Positions 18,213-27,266 are shown, numbered from the stretch's first letter. The stretch: DNA of 64,000 nucleotides from Chitinophagales bacterium (GCA_017303475.1 JAFLBO010000003.1:186001-250000), one strand, 5' to 3'. Translations and numbers: made by a program. Notes: generated from the sequence alone by a model not told the origin.

Positions 18213-19793
18213 CTAATTATCTGAACCGGAAAGGTTGAACGATACACCCAAATAGTAACCCAGCTCATACACAGTTGATGTAGGTGCTACGTTACCATCG
18301 GAAACATAATTATCGCCAACCCGATAACCTTGTGACAACCGTTCGGAACGGCCACCCATCAGTCCGGCATTCAAGACAATTCGTTCTCCCTTGCCGAACA
18401 TCAGACTCGGACCCAGGAAAAATGAAATGGATTGTAGGTTTTCGCCCCCACCCAATGGAAACCCTATACCAAATGACCCCGCAACAGTTACATTCCTCCT
18501 GCTGGGAGCATAAAAATGGACAAAGGAGGTCATCACTGGTACAAAAGCATCCTTGTCGCTTGATTGAATAATGGAATCCCGAAGGAAATAAGATTGAGGG
18601 CGGTTGAAAAATTGCCCAAAACTCAACCCCACACTAGCTTTGATCCGCATGCCGCCATAAACATTGACAGACACTGGCGTAAGTTCAACGTGGTTTATTC
18701 CTTTGTCCTGAAGCGAATCTATGGGTGACAGCTTGATTTTAACCTGAAGTTTTTCGCCGCCTGCAGTGAGTCGGTAGTTCTTTGAAAAGGAGTTATTATT
18801 CAACTCCATATAAGTGGTTCGGAGCTCCGATAATTCCTTTGCATCCAGCACGGGAAGTTCAGGGATTTTAGCTTCCAGCATATCTGCATTTTGCTGGTAA
18901 CTTTCCATCTTGGCTTTTGCCGCAGTAACAAAAGCATCGGCGGTGGTTTTGAACTCGTCCAGATTGCTTTCCGGGAAATTGAACTCGTTGAATTCATTCA
19001 AAAGCAAGTCGCAAGAGCCGGTGGTTGAGGAATATTTATCGGCTTTTCTCCGGTAGTCCTGAATGGATTTGGGTAGTTCTGTTTGGGTATCGGCAATTTT
19101 AAGTACCTGATTCAAATCAATCTTAGAAGGATCTTTTTCCAGGAAAATCCGCTCCATATACTCGCTGGTCATGCGTTTGATTTGTGCCGGCTCCAGGAAT
19201 GGGTTAAAACGGATGTGGTTAATTTCCTGGACTGCAAAGACCTGCAATCGCTGGGCATTGACTTTTTGTTGGACCTGTTCCTGTAAAGTTTTGAGTTCGT
19301 TGTCTAATTGAAACAATTGATCCTTGGAGCGATTAAAGTCCACTTCCAGTTTTTTCAATTTGGCTACCCTTGCCTGTCGGGCCCTTTCTTCCTCGGTTTT
19401 GGAAAAGCCGCTTCCCTCAGACAGGTCGTCTCCGGAAAGCGTGGGGAAAAATTTGAAGGCGCCCATCATTTGGTCGCCGCCCTTAAACAGGAATTGAAGT
19501 GGTGAGCCGCCAGAACCGGACAACATACTGAGCGGACTACCTGGCGTTACAGAAGCCACTGGAATTTCTTCTTTCTCTACTTCAATGGCCACGTTGTATA
19601 AATAATTGTTGTAATTGTCTACATGTAGCACCAAATCTTCACCTTTCCGGATATTTGGGGCGTTTACAGGTTTGCCGTTTTGAAGGAAGTAAACGGAATC
19701 GCGAAAGACATTGTAATGAACGTGAAGTTTCTGGGCGCCAATTCCATGGGAAAGCAAAAAAAGCAGCAAAATGCTCAGGGTTTTAGGCAACAT
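18213..19793 (-). CDS. Exported coiled-coil protein, possibly with an outer-membrane C-terminal part (unknown family)
   Basis: I do not recognise the family. The protein has 526 residues with a signal peptide ending at IGAQ. The N-terminal 90 residues look beta-rich (NVFRDSVYFLQNG, LVLHVDNYNNYLY). A charged helical, coiled-coil-like stretch follows at about 135-190 (RARQARVAKLKKLEVDF) with further helices to about 320. The last 150 residues alternate glycine and aromatic strands (GSFGIGFPLGG, LGPSLMFGKG, YYLGVSFNLSG), as outer-membrane beta-barrels or their ends do. It converges with the M48 gene at 16486 and diverges from the CHASE2 gene across a palindromic promoter region, which suggests co-regulation with that operon. 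Confidence 0.65.
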   Translation of the reverse strand: MLPKTLSILLLFLLSHGIGAQKLHVHYNVFRDSVYFLQNGKPVNAPNIRKGEDLVLHVDNYNNYLYNVAIEVEKEEIPVASVTPGSPLSMLSGSGGSPLQFLFKGGDQMMGAFKFFPTLSGDDLSEGSGFSKTEEERARQARVAKLKKLEVDFNRSKDQLFQLDNELKTLQEQVQQKVNAQRLQVFAVQEINHIRFNPFLEPAQIKRMTSEYMERIFLEKDPSKIDLNQVLKIADTQTELPKSIQDYRRKADKYSSTTGSCDLLLNEFNEFNFPESNLDEFKTTADAFVTAAKAKMESYQQNADMLEAKIPELPVLDAKELSELRTTYMELNNNSFSKNYRLTAGGEKLQVKIKLSPIDSLQDKGINHVELTPVSVNVYGGMRIKASVGLSFGQFFNRPQSYFLRDSIIQSSDKDAFVPVMTSFVHFYAPSRRNVTVAGSFGIGFPLGGGENLQSISFFLGPSLMFGKGERIVLNAGLMGGRSERLSQGYRVGDNYVSDGNVAPTSTVYELGYYLGVSFNLSGSDN

Positions 19794-19831
19794 AAGATTG
19801 TTTTTGTGGTAAAACTACGCTAAAAGTTTTA

Positions 19832-19848
19832 ACATTTGACCAAATGTA
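19832..19848. promoter_or_regulatory. Palindromic divergent promoter/operator between the coiled-coil gene and the CHASE2 operon
   Basis: ACATTTG and CAAATGT (19832-19838 and 19841-19847) form a perfect 7-bp inverted repeat with a 2-base centre. Read on the minus strand, 19848-19841 is TACATTTG, an exact TAnnTTTG -7 box. On the plus strand 19831-19838 is AACATTTG, one mismatch from the same box. The site is 39-48 bases from the minus-strand start (19793) and 57 bases from the plus-strand start (19895). It could be two overlapping divergent promoters, an operator, or both. Confidence 0.45.
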
Positions 19849-19894
19849 AATTCTTTTTATACCTTTCCGCACCTCCTTACCGGACCCAATATTC

Positions 19895-21193
19895 ATGCTG
19901 AGACGAATCATATTTCCCCACAGTCTGATACTTACCTTCCTGATGTTTGCACTCATCTGGATATTGGATGTTATACGGATAAACCTTCACTTCCTAAATC
20001 CATTCAACGAGTCCATCAGAGATTATCAAATTACTGATATTGTATATTCCCGCTTAAGGGATAAAAGAATTGCTGTAGACAATCGCATCGTGATGGTCAA
20101 TACAGGCCAACCCTCCCGGGATACCCTGGCTATGTTGGTCAATAGGATAAGGGAAGCCGGAGCTAAAGTGATTGCCATTGATATTATGCTGGAGGAGCGA
20201 AAAAATCCGGTCACGGATTCCATTTTGCTGACCAGCCTCACCAGCATGGAAAATGTGGTTCTGGCTATGGAAATCGATGGGGTAAATGATGAAACAGGTA
20301 TTTTTTCCATTCAAAAGAGCTGTAACCCATATTTCTGCGATAACGTTTATTCCGGGTTTATCAATTTCATCACCAATGATACCAGTACGGTCAGAATTTT
20401 TAGTCCCAAAGAAATGACCACCACGGGAGAATGCCTCTCCTTTCCGGTTCAGGCTGCCCGACTGTATGATCAGGAGGCTGCGGATCGGTTGTTCAAGCGG
20501 GGAAACAAGGTGGAGGAGATTTACTATTTTGGCAACGAGGACCAGTTTGTGCAATGTGAACAAACCGATATTCTGGACACTTCCCGGAATCTGCAGGGAA
20601 TAATTAAGGATAAAATTGTGCTGATCGGTTTTTTACCCATCGACTCCTGGGATAAACCCATGAGGGATAGGCATTATACGCCGCTGAATGCCCGGTACAC
20701 CGGCAGGAATACCCCCGATATGTATGGAATTGTTATTCATGCCAATATCATCCGCATGATTTTGGATAATACCTATGTTGTGGAGCCATCCTGGGGCCTT
20801 AACCTGTTGTTGACATTTTTGATATGCTATTTCAATATACATTTGTACTATCAAATATTTCGCCGGGTGAGTGTCCCGTACCACTTTGTTACCCGTTTTC
20901 TGCAAATCGGCGAAACCGTCATCCTCTTCTTTCTGGTTGCGTTGTTATTTCATTTTTACCGCATCAAAATTGATGCAGGTTACTGGATTACAGCCTTGCT
21001 CCTGACATTTGATGCTGTCAAGTTTTATGATAATGGGATCAAAAAGCGTATCCCGCTTTTCAATAAAATCCCCTACGAGTTGCCTCTTTCGGTTAAAAAG
21101 AAAAAGACGCAGCCGGAAAAAAACTCGGCTGAAAAGAGTTCGGACGAACCTCCCGTTGTGGAGAAGCCCGACAACAAGTCGTCTGAAAAATAA
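19895..21193 (+). CDS. CHASE2-domain membrane sensor without output domain
   Basis: The protein has 432 residues. One N-terminal membrane segment (about 8-27) is followed by an extracytoplasmic CHASE2 domain (about 35-290; RIVMVNTGQPSRDTLAMLV and AGAKVIAIDIML are typical) and then three membrane helices (about 299-318, 333-352, 355-372). The C-terminal 50 residues are Lys/Glu/Ser-rich. CHASE2 proteins normally continue after the helices into a kinase, cyclase or phosphatase domain; none is present here. The gene opens an operon with FecR-like and M48 genes (gaps of 29, 2 and 29 bp). Inferred role: a membrane receptor or scaffold for the exported operon partners, with output through a separate protein. 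Confidence 0.82.
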   Translation: MLRRIIFPHSLILTFLMFALIWILDVIRINLHFLNPFNESIRDYQITDIVYSRLRDKRIAVDNRIVMVNTGQPSRDTLAMLVNRIREAGAKVIAIDIMLEERKNPVTDSILLTSLTSMENVVLAMEIDGVNDETGIFSIQKSCNPYFCDNVYSGFINFITNDTSTVRIFSPKEMTTTGECLSFPVQAARLYDQEAADRLFKRGNKVEEIYYFGNEDQFVQCEQTDILDTSRNLQGIIKDKIVLIGFLPIDSWDKPMRDRHYTPLNARYTGRNTPDMYGIVIHANIIRMILDNTYVVEPSWGLNLLLTFLICYFNIHLYYQIFRRVSVPYHFVTRFLQIGETVILFFLVALLFHFYRIKIDAGYWITALLLTFDAVKFYDNGIKKRIPLFNKIPYELPLSVKKKKTQPEKNSAEKSSDEPPVVEKPDNKSSEK

Positions 21194-21222
21194 ATCAATC
21201 AACATCAAAGCGAATCGATACT

Positions 21223-22170
21223 ATGAGAACAATCCTTGCTATCCTGTTCCAGTTTTGCCTGGTTTATGGCATTACTGCGCAAAACACTGTGATGGTGTTG
21301 CACGTAGCCGGACAAGTGCAATATCTGCCGCACTATGGCGCCAAACCAGTCAATATTGCGCCGGGTGATGAGCTGGAACTAAAGGGTAAAATCAGGTGTA
21401 AGGGCTCGGGTTCAGCCAGACTGGTGTATGAAGGCACACCCATTACAGTAACCGGCACCAAAATGCGGGATGTGGAGGAAATTGTCAAAACTGCCGTTAA
21501 ATCCAGTGAAATGTCGTTCACCGGCCGTTTTTTTAACTTCCTCAATGAAAGCCTCAAAGAAGGTGTTACCGACGAAAAATTGAAAAAGCACCACCGCCGC
21601 TACATGAACAAATCCAGTGGCGGTATCAAAGGCTTTGCTACTCCGGAAGCAACCATCAAAGCCCTGCTGACCACCACCGGCAAACTACCTCAGGCGAACG
21701 TAGTGTTCAAGTGGCGTAAAGTGCCTGGCACCGGGCCATACCTTTTCGTGGTACAGGATGCCCGTCAAAAAACTGTAGCCCAATTGCTGTTGAGAGACAC
21801 CCTGGTAGTACTGGATCTCGATCACCTGGCATTAAATCTGGATGAGGAATATACCTGGTCTGTAACCAGAGGAGAGAAAGATCGATCCGCTCAAATTCCT
21901 TTTGAAATTTGCCCCGCCAGTATTGTAGACCAACAGACAGACTTATCGCACGAGAAAACCTATCAAAGCGCATCTGAGGCAGAAAAACAACTAATGCTAG
22001 CCTATCGCCTGGAAGAAGAGCGGTTTTTTTATGCTGCTCAAAAGACCTATCAGGATTTGTTTCAGCAGAACCCCGACAATGTTGTATTCCGACGCATGTA
22101 TGCAACCTTCCTGGCCCGACTGGATATGTTACCTGAAGCAGAAACCTTAATCTCCGGTAAGCAAAAATAG
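21223..22170 (+). CDS. Exported FecR-like/TPR-like protein 1
   Basis: The protein has 315 residues with a signal peptide ending at ITAQ. Residues 22-90 resemble a FecR-type domain (VAGQVQYLP, PGDELELKG, ARLVYEGTPITVTG). A Fn3/Ig-like segment with FKWRKVPGTGPYLF and YTWSV lies at about 165-225, and a helical TPR-like end at about 245-310 (RLEEERFFYAAQKTYQDLF). Known for FecR-type domains: extracytoplasmic signal-relay modules. CHASE2 and FecR-like genes are neighbours in several bacteria, as I recall. The same three-part layout recurs in the gene at 23819. Its stop is 2 bp from the next start, so translation may be coupled to the M48 gene. Confidence 0.7.
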   Translation: MRTILAILFQFCLVYGITAQNTVMVLHVAGQVQYLPHYGAKPVNIAPGDELELKGKIRCKGSGSARLVYEGTPITVTGTKMRDVEEIVKTAVKSSEMSFTGRFFNFLNESLKEGVTDEKLKKHHRRYMNKSSGGIKGFATPEATIKALLTTTGKLPQANVVFKWRKVPGTGPYLFVVQDARQKTVAQLLLRDTLVVLDLDHLALNLDEEYTWSVTRGEKDRSAQIPFEICPASIVDQQTDLSHEKTYQSASEAEKQLMLAYRLEEERFFYAAQKTYQDLFQQNPDNVVFRRMYATFLARLDMLPEAETLISGKQK

Positions 22171-22172
22171 AA

Positions 22173-23789
22173 ATGAAAAACCTGATAGGTATTGGTCTAT
22201 GGTGTTGCTTTTTGCTGACCCAAGCCGGCGCGCAGGAATTTGCCTTTGCGCCAGACGGTCAGAGTGATTTCTCTTTGGAGCGTGTAGAAGGCTATAAACT
22301 GGCTGTGGCGCAAAAGGTATTTGATGATATTCACCGGGCCAGAGGAGATTACCGACTGCAAAAACCAACACTGGTACTGAACAAAAAAGAAGGCGATGTG
22401 GCTTCTTTTATACCAGACAAACTCCAGATAATCCTGGATGAAAAGGCATACGATGTTTGTGTATCCTTCGGTAAAGACTCATTGAACGCCCTGGCTGCCC
22501 TGCTGGCGCATGAGTTGATTCACTATTACGAAAACCACGACTGGAAAAGACATTTCGTACGGGTGAATGAAAATCTGGAGGCAGCGCACCTCATTGAGTC
22601 ATTAGAGGAGGGACTCAAGCAAGAGGCTCAGGCAGATTATCTGGGTGGTTTTATGGCTTTTTCTGTAGGGTACAATACCTATGGCATCATGCCAAGGCTT
22701 CTGGTGAAAATATATGAAGCCTACGATCGTCCCAGTCAACTGCCGGGCTATCCGAGTTTAGAGGAGCGACTGAAAATGGTGGAAGGCGCCATGGGCCAGT
22801 TACAATCCCTTCAGATTGTATTTGAAACGGCCAACTTACTGACCATTCTGGAGCAATATGCCGATGCGGCGGCTTATTACAAGAATATTCTGCAAACATT
22901 TCAAGGCCGGGAGATTTACAACAATGCCGGAGTCAATGCAGCACTGGCAGCATTGGCTATTACAGATGCTGCTGAAATGCCTTTTGTGTACCCACTGGAG
23001 CTTGACCCAACCTCCAGGTTATTTGGCTTGAAGGGCAACGACAAAGAAAAGGAGCAACGAAGGGCTGCATTGCTCACACTCGCCCTGGATTGTTTTGAAA
23101 AAGTGCGTGTTTTAGATGAAAATTATGCACCTTCGTACCTGAACAAAGCCTGCGTTTTGGTCATGCAGCGCGAATTTGAAGATGCAGATTACCTGATTAA
23201 AAAAGGACGCAAAAAAACACAGGACGCAACAGCTTTGGCTGATTTTACCGTGCTGGAAGGTATTATGGCAGCCATGGAAAAGGACTCCCTGAAAGCGGCT
23301 GAGTTGTTTGCTAAAGCTTCCGGGCAGGGAAGTATCTGGGCACGAATCAACGCCGGTGTTTTGCAGCATAGTCCGGAAGCCGGCCCCGGAAGCTCTATTC
23401 CGGGAAAAGGCGTAGAGGAAATCGAACAATTCCCTCTGGCCGATTTTCTGGCTTCTCCCAATCCGGACCGCGAAGTAAAGGTGGAAGAGAAAGTGTATTG
23501 TGGCATTCGGCAGTTCAAAAATTCCCGGATTTTCATTCATTATGCAAACTCCGGAAAAAAATATGTCCTGGTGCAGGAAACCCAGGCCGGGTATCCAGGG
23601 CGCACGCTTCGTAACATTGGTTTAGGAGACGACCTCGACAAGGTAAAGGCCGCGTATGGTCAGGCGTCGCGCAAGCTGGCGCTGTCAAACGGCATTGTAT
23701 TGGTTTACCCTGAATTTAATCTTTTCTTCCGGATGTCAAACCAATCCAAAGTGGTAAGCTGGGGAGTATTCCGGAAAAGTTCCATCTAA
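22173..23789 (+). CDS. Exported M48-like zinc metallopeptidase with TPR-like region, paralogue 2
   Basis: The protein has 538 residues with a signal peptide ending at GAQ. HELIH lies at residues 113-117 (LLAHELIHYYENHDW), with a probable third ligand Glu151 in QEAQADYLGGF, an intact M48-type ExxxD motif. The TPR-like helices (about 210-420) and a C-terminal domain (GLGDDLDKVKAAYG) match the paralogue at 16486. It starts 2 bp after the FecR-like gene in the CHASE2 operon. Inferred: a periplasmic peptidase belonging to the same system as the WD40-caspases, since one copy is linked to a caspase and the other to CHASE2/FecR. Confidence 0.8.
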   Translation: MKNLIGIGLWCCFLLTQAGAQEFAFAPDGQSDFSLERVEGYKLAVAQKVFDDIHRARGDYRLQKPTLVLNKKEGDVASFIPDKLQIILDEKAYDVCVSFGKDSLNALAALLAHELIHYYENHDWKRHFVRVNENLEAAHLIESLEEGLKQEAQADYLGGFMAFSVGYNTYGIMPRLLVKIYEAYDRPSQLPGYPSLEERLKMVEGAMGQLQSLQIVFETANLLTILEQYADAAAYYKNILQTFQGREIYNNAGVNAALAALAITDAAEMPFVYPLELDPTSRLFGLKGNDKEKEQRRAALLTLALDCFEKVRVLDENYAPSYLNKACVLVMQREFEDADYLIKKGRKKTQDATALADFTVLEGIMAAMEKDSLKAAELFAKASGQGSIWARINAGVLQHSPEAGPGSSIPGKGVEEIEQFPLADFLASPNPDREVKVEEKVYCGIRQFKNSRIFIHYANSGKKYVLVQETQAGYPGRTLRNIGLGDDLDKVKAAYGQASRKLALSNGIVLVYPEFNLFFRMSNQSKVVSWGVFRKSSI

Positions 23790-23818
23790 TTTATTCACCT
23801 TGAAGCATTTAAAATCCA

Positions 23819-24895
23819 ATGGTTATGAGAAAAACAATCTTTCTGAGCGCCGCAATCATGCTGGCAGGTCTGGTGTCCGCACAGGATAATAAACCAGTAG
23901 TCATTCTGCAAACCACAGGTAAAGTTGGGTTAATCTCAAAAGGGAAATCCAAGGCAACTCTGGTAGTTTCCGGTGCTGTGGCCAACCCTTCCAGCGCCTT
24001 GAAGCTGGGTAAGGGCGCTTCGGCCCTGGTTTATTGCGGAGGGCAGTATAAAACCATCAAAGACACAGAGAAGGCTGAACTGTCCAGTATTTGCAGCAAT
24101 GCACCGGCAACCCAAAGGATGGATATTGACCATGACCTGGGTGAGATGATAATGGCAGCTGTGGATATGGTGGCCGTTGCGAAGGCGAGAGGAGATGGCT
24201 GGGTGAGAGGTGTAACTGATCCTAAAAAAGGTGGTGATGGTTGGGGAACAGGTGTAACGGATCCTAAGAAAGGTAGCGATGGTTGGGGAACAGGTGTAAC
24301 GGATCCCAAAAAAGGTAGCGATGGTTGGGGAACAGGTGTAACGGATCCCAAAAAAGGTAGCGATGGTTGGGGTGGTAAAGGTTCTTCCATCCGATTGGTT
24401 ATGCCTTTTGGCTTGGTACAAAAAGGCCGGGTATGTTTTAGCTGGTCAAAACCAGAAACTAAAGATCCTTACCGACTCGAAATATTAGATGAAAAGGGAA
24501 CTTTAGTTCACGCTCAATCTACCCTGGATACTTTTTTATGTATAGATCTTGCTGGAATCAATTTAATGCCCGATAGACCTTATTCCTGGCATGTAAAAGT
24601 TATTGGGGCTAAAAATCTTCTATCAAATGACCTAATTTTTGGTGTAGGTCAAGAAAAGGATCGTGAAGAGGTCTTGAAATATGCATCCTACTCTAACAAT
24701 GCCGGCAATCCTGAATTGTTGGCGCTTTCCAAAGCAATAGCGCTGGAAAAGGAGGATTGGTTTTATGACGCTCAGTTGATTTATTCGGATTTACAAAAGA
24801 CCAATCCGTCCAATCTGGTGAAAATCATGCACGCTGCTTTTTGGAAACGGTATGGTTACGGTTTGCTAAGCGAAAAAGTGACCCGTGGAAACTGA
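23819..24895 (+). CDS. Exported FecR-like/TPR-like protein 2 with a 14-residue tandem repeat
   Basis: The protein has 358 residues with a signal peptide ending at SAQ. A FecR-like N-terminal part (LQTTGKVGLISKG, LKLGKGASALVYCGG) is followed at residues about 125-185 by four units of a Gly/Asp-rich 14-residue repeat (GWGTGVTDPKKGSD). A Fn3/Ig-like segment (CFSWSKPETKDPYRL, PYSWHVKV) and a helical end (LEKEDWFYDAQLIYSDL) complete it. Apart from the repeat it has the same layout as the gene at 21223. It is the last gene of the CHASE2 operon. ATG codons at 23819 and 23825 are both possible starts. The repeat is probably a flexible linker of variable length. Confidence 0.68.
   Translation: MVMRKTIFLSAAIMLAGLVSAQDNKPVVILQTTGKVGLISKGKSKATLVVSGAVANPSSALKLGKGASALVYCGGQYKTIKDTEKAELSSICSNAPATQRMDIDHDLGEMIMAAVDMVAVAKARGDGWVRGVTDPKKGGDGWGTGVTDPKKGSDGWGTGVTDPKKGSDGWGTGVTDPKKGSDGWGGKGSSIRLVMPFGLVQKGRVCFSWSKPETKDPYRLEILDEKGTLVHAQSTLDTFLCIDLAGINLMPDRPYSWHVKVIGAKNLLSNDLIFGVGQEKDREEVLKYASYSNNAGNPELLALSKAIALEKEDWFYDAQLIYSDLQKTNPSNLVKIMHAAFWKRYGYGLLSEKVTRGN
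24191..24372 (+). repeat. 42-bp in-frame tandem repeat, four units plus a partial
   Basis: Units start at 24191, 24233, 24275 and 24317, with a partial unit from 24359. Units three and four are identical at the DNA level over the whole 42 bp; the first is the most diverged. The period is divisible by three, so gain or loss of units keeps the frame. This looks like recent slippage or unequal recombination. Confidence 0.9.
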
Positions 24896-25052
24896 AGTTG
24901 CCAGACATGATTTGTACTCCATGCCTATTAATTTTTATAGCTGCAAAGATCAACTGGGGCAAGTTGCAATTTTGTGGAAGGCTTGGGATACTCTATCCTG
25001 CACCTAAACAATTTCGTTTAAATCAAAGTAACATAATAAATATCCAAGCTCC

Positions 25053-27266
25053 TTATCCTTTGAAGTGCTTTTTAAGCAACGCTTTAAAATTAGGAGTATC
25101 TCGAATTTTCGCTAAAAGTGGCTCTGTTTGTAATAGATCCAAGTCATTAAAACCTTTTAAAAATGAAATTTCAAGATTCTTAATAGCTTTGGACGGATCT
25201 TCGTGCTGGGCCAGGGCAAGTTGAAAGTATCCCAACGGATTATTTGGGTCTGCTTGCACATACCGTGTAAACCATTGCTCAGCAAGAGGATAGTTTTTGA
25301 AATGTAAAAACATTTCTCCGTAACTTTGAAAAACCGGTATATTATCGGGATCCAATTCTAGCGCTTTTTTTAACATAGGCTCTATCTCCGTCTGAGGCTT
25401 ATTCAACTTCTGCCTTACGACTGCCAAATTATTGTATGTATCAGAATCATTTGGCTCAATTGAAAGATAGTGCATCCACATGCTTTCGGCTAATATCAAG
25501 TTTTCGGTGTAAAAATAGGCGAGGCCTAAATTATGATAACAAAAGGTATAATTAATATTCAGCTTAATAGCTTGTTTGAAATATTTAATGGCTTCACTAA
25601 AGTCTGATTGTTTAAAGTAGGCATTCCCTAAGTTGTAATAAGTTATCGCTATCGTACTGTCAAGTTTGATTCCTTGAAATCCACATCGTAAAGCGGAGTC
25701 ACTATCACCTACTTCCTTGTAACTATCACACAAATTCGCCCAGGGCAATACCCATCTGGGTGAAAAAGACACCGCTTTGTTGAAATACCGGATAGAACCC
25801 TGATAATCTTCAAATCTCCTGGCCAGCAAGCCCAGCTCATTGTAGGCATAAGCCGCGGTGGAGTCCAGCGTAAGCGTTTTCTCCTGAAAACGCTGTGCGA
25901 TATGGAATAAGGAGTCTTTTTCCGGCTTATTTTTAGTCTTTTCGCCCTGTAGACGCAAGATCAGGCCGGTGAAGTAAAATTCCCGGGCTTTGATTGGGGT
26001 GTAGGAGAAATGCCCCTCTCCCAGTAATTCTGCGGCCTTGTTCAGATACATAGGATATGCCTGGTATTTCTCGGCATCTTGTCCCCAGCGTTTGCGCATT
26101 TCCCTTGGATCGGCTGACAGATAGTCGTTGATGGCTTTTTGAGCATCATCCTGCAGCGCAGCGGCCAGATCATTGCGCATCAGGTTTTGGAAGGGGTGCA
26201 TGGAGGGGTGATCCTTAATCTGCTGGTAAATGGCATAAGCAGATCCTTCTACCGGCTGCAACAGGTTTCCACGGGCCAGGGCTTTTTCAAAATCACGGTA
26301 CAATTTTAACACCAGCGAATCTGAAATAAGGGGCTGTGGCGTTTTGGCTTGAGGCTCTGATGCTGCCTGGGTTTGTTTGGGCTGTTTGAGTGCTGCGGCT
26401 GTGGCAGCATCCACTTTGGCAACCACAAAACGTGCATCGCCTTCTGCCTGCGGTGTTTGAGCCTGGATGGTGCGCGTGGCAGTTTCTACACTGTCCTGCA
26501 AAAAACGTTCAATTTCCCGCAAAGTAATTTCCCTGTTTTCATCCGCGTCGGCTAGTCCGCCCAAACCGCGCAGCAGATAATAGGAAAAAACGCTGTGCCC
26601 ACCGCCCCAGGTTTCATTTTCCAGAGAAAGCTCGTTGGGGCCGCAGGACATGATCTTGACTTCGTTGGCAAATTGCTTGGACAGGGCAAGGGCAGTAGCT
26701 TTGGAACCACCCACTTCAGTGCCCGCCAGGTGTCCGGAGCGACAAGCATCTGCCACGAGCATTACCTGCACTTGTTTGCCTACAGAAAGCGCAGTGATCA
26801 CGGTTTGAAGCATGAAGATAGGTATCGCTCCGCCCGACATGTAGGTGGTTTTACCGGCATCATAAGCCAGCAGGTAACCCAGGTCGTCAACGGCTGTTTC
26901 TACGTCCCCGTGTCCGCTGAAAAAAATGATAGCCCGATCATTTGGCTGGCTTTCCGCTATAAGCCAAGAGAGTGCCGAACCGATTTGTGCCTGCGTGGCT
27001 TTTTCCTCGGTTAATAATCGGATGTTTTCCTCAGGCACACTGCCGCCTGCCGGCGAGCGAAGATGCTTTGCAAACGCTTCTGCATCGCGATGGGCAAAAC
27101 GCAATTTGGATACCTGACTGTAATTGGAAATGCCAATGATCACAGCCCTGGTGGCGGATTTAGGCTGAATAGGCTGGATTTGGGCCAATAACTGAATTGG
27201 GGCCAGCAACACCAGCCAGCAAAAAATACAAATCCGTCCGGGCTTAGATTGTTTCAAATTGGGCAT
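25053..27266 (-). CDS. Exported caspase-like (C14) protein with TPR repeats
   Basis: The protein has 737 residues with a signal peptide ending at LLAQ. The caspase-like domain covers about 38-270, with RAVIIGISNY as the opening strand, His119 in FFSGHGD and Cys175 in ADACRSGHL. A Gln/Pro-rich linker (about 285-320) leads to a helical region and TPR repeats (about 455-720, for example AYNELGLLARRFEDYQGSI and TYYNLGNAYFKQSDFSEAI). In contrast to the four WD40 proteins, the peptidase is at the N-terminus and TPRs replace propellers. It starts 39 bp after the DUF1573 gene and is probably co-transcribed with it. The known family function is cysteine peptidase; target and trigger are unknown. Confidence 0.88.
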   Translation of the reverse strand: MPNLKQSKPGRICIFCWLVLLAPIQLLAQIQPIQPKSATRAVIIGISNYSQVSKLRFAHRDAEAFAKHLRSPAGGSVPEENIRLLTEEKATQAQIGSALSWLIAESQPNDRAIIFFSGHGDVETAVDDLGYLLAYDAGKTTYMSGGAIPIFMLQTVITALSVGKQVQVMLVADACRSGHLAGTEVGGSKATALALSKQFANEVKIMSCGPNELSLENETWGGGHSVFSYYLLRGLGGLADADENREITLREIERFLQDSVETATRTIQAQTPQAEGDARFVVAKVDAATAAALKQPKQTQAASEPQAKTPQPLISDSLVLKLYRDFEKALARGNLLQPVEGSAYAIYQQIKDHPSMHPFQNLMRNDLAAALQDDAQKAINDYLSADPREMRKRWGQDAEKYQAYPMYLNKAAELLGEGHFSYTPIKAREFYFTGLILRLQGEKTKNKPEKDSLFHIAQRFQEKTLTLDSTAAYAYNELGLLARRFEDYQGSIRYFNKAVSFSPRWVLPWANLCDSYKEVGDSDSALRCGFQGIKLDSTIAITYYNLGNAYFKQSDFSEAIKYFKQAIKLNINYTFCYHNLGLAYFYTENLILAESMWMHYLSIEPNDSDTYNNLAVVRQKLNKPQTEIEPMLKKALELDPDNIPVFQSYGEMFLHFKNYPLAEQWFTRYVQADPNNPLGYFQLALAQHEDPSKAIKNLEISFLKGFNDLDLLQTEPLLAKIRDTPNFKALLKKHFKG

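Noticed and set aside
24896..25052. A small gene in the gap after FecR-like protein 2
   Set aside because: The only plus-strand frame here (from 24841) overlaps both neighbours out of frame, has no start signal and no recognisable domain.
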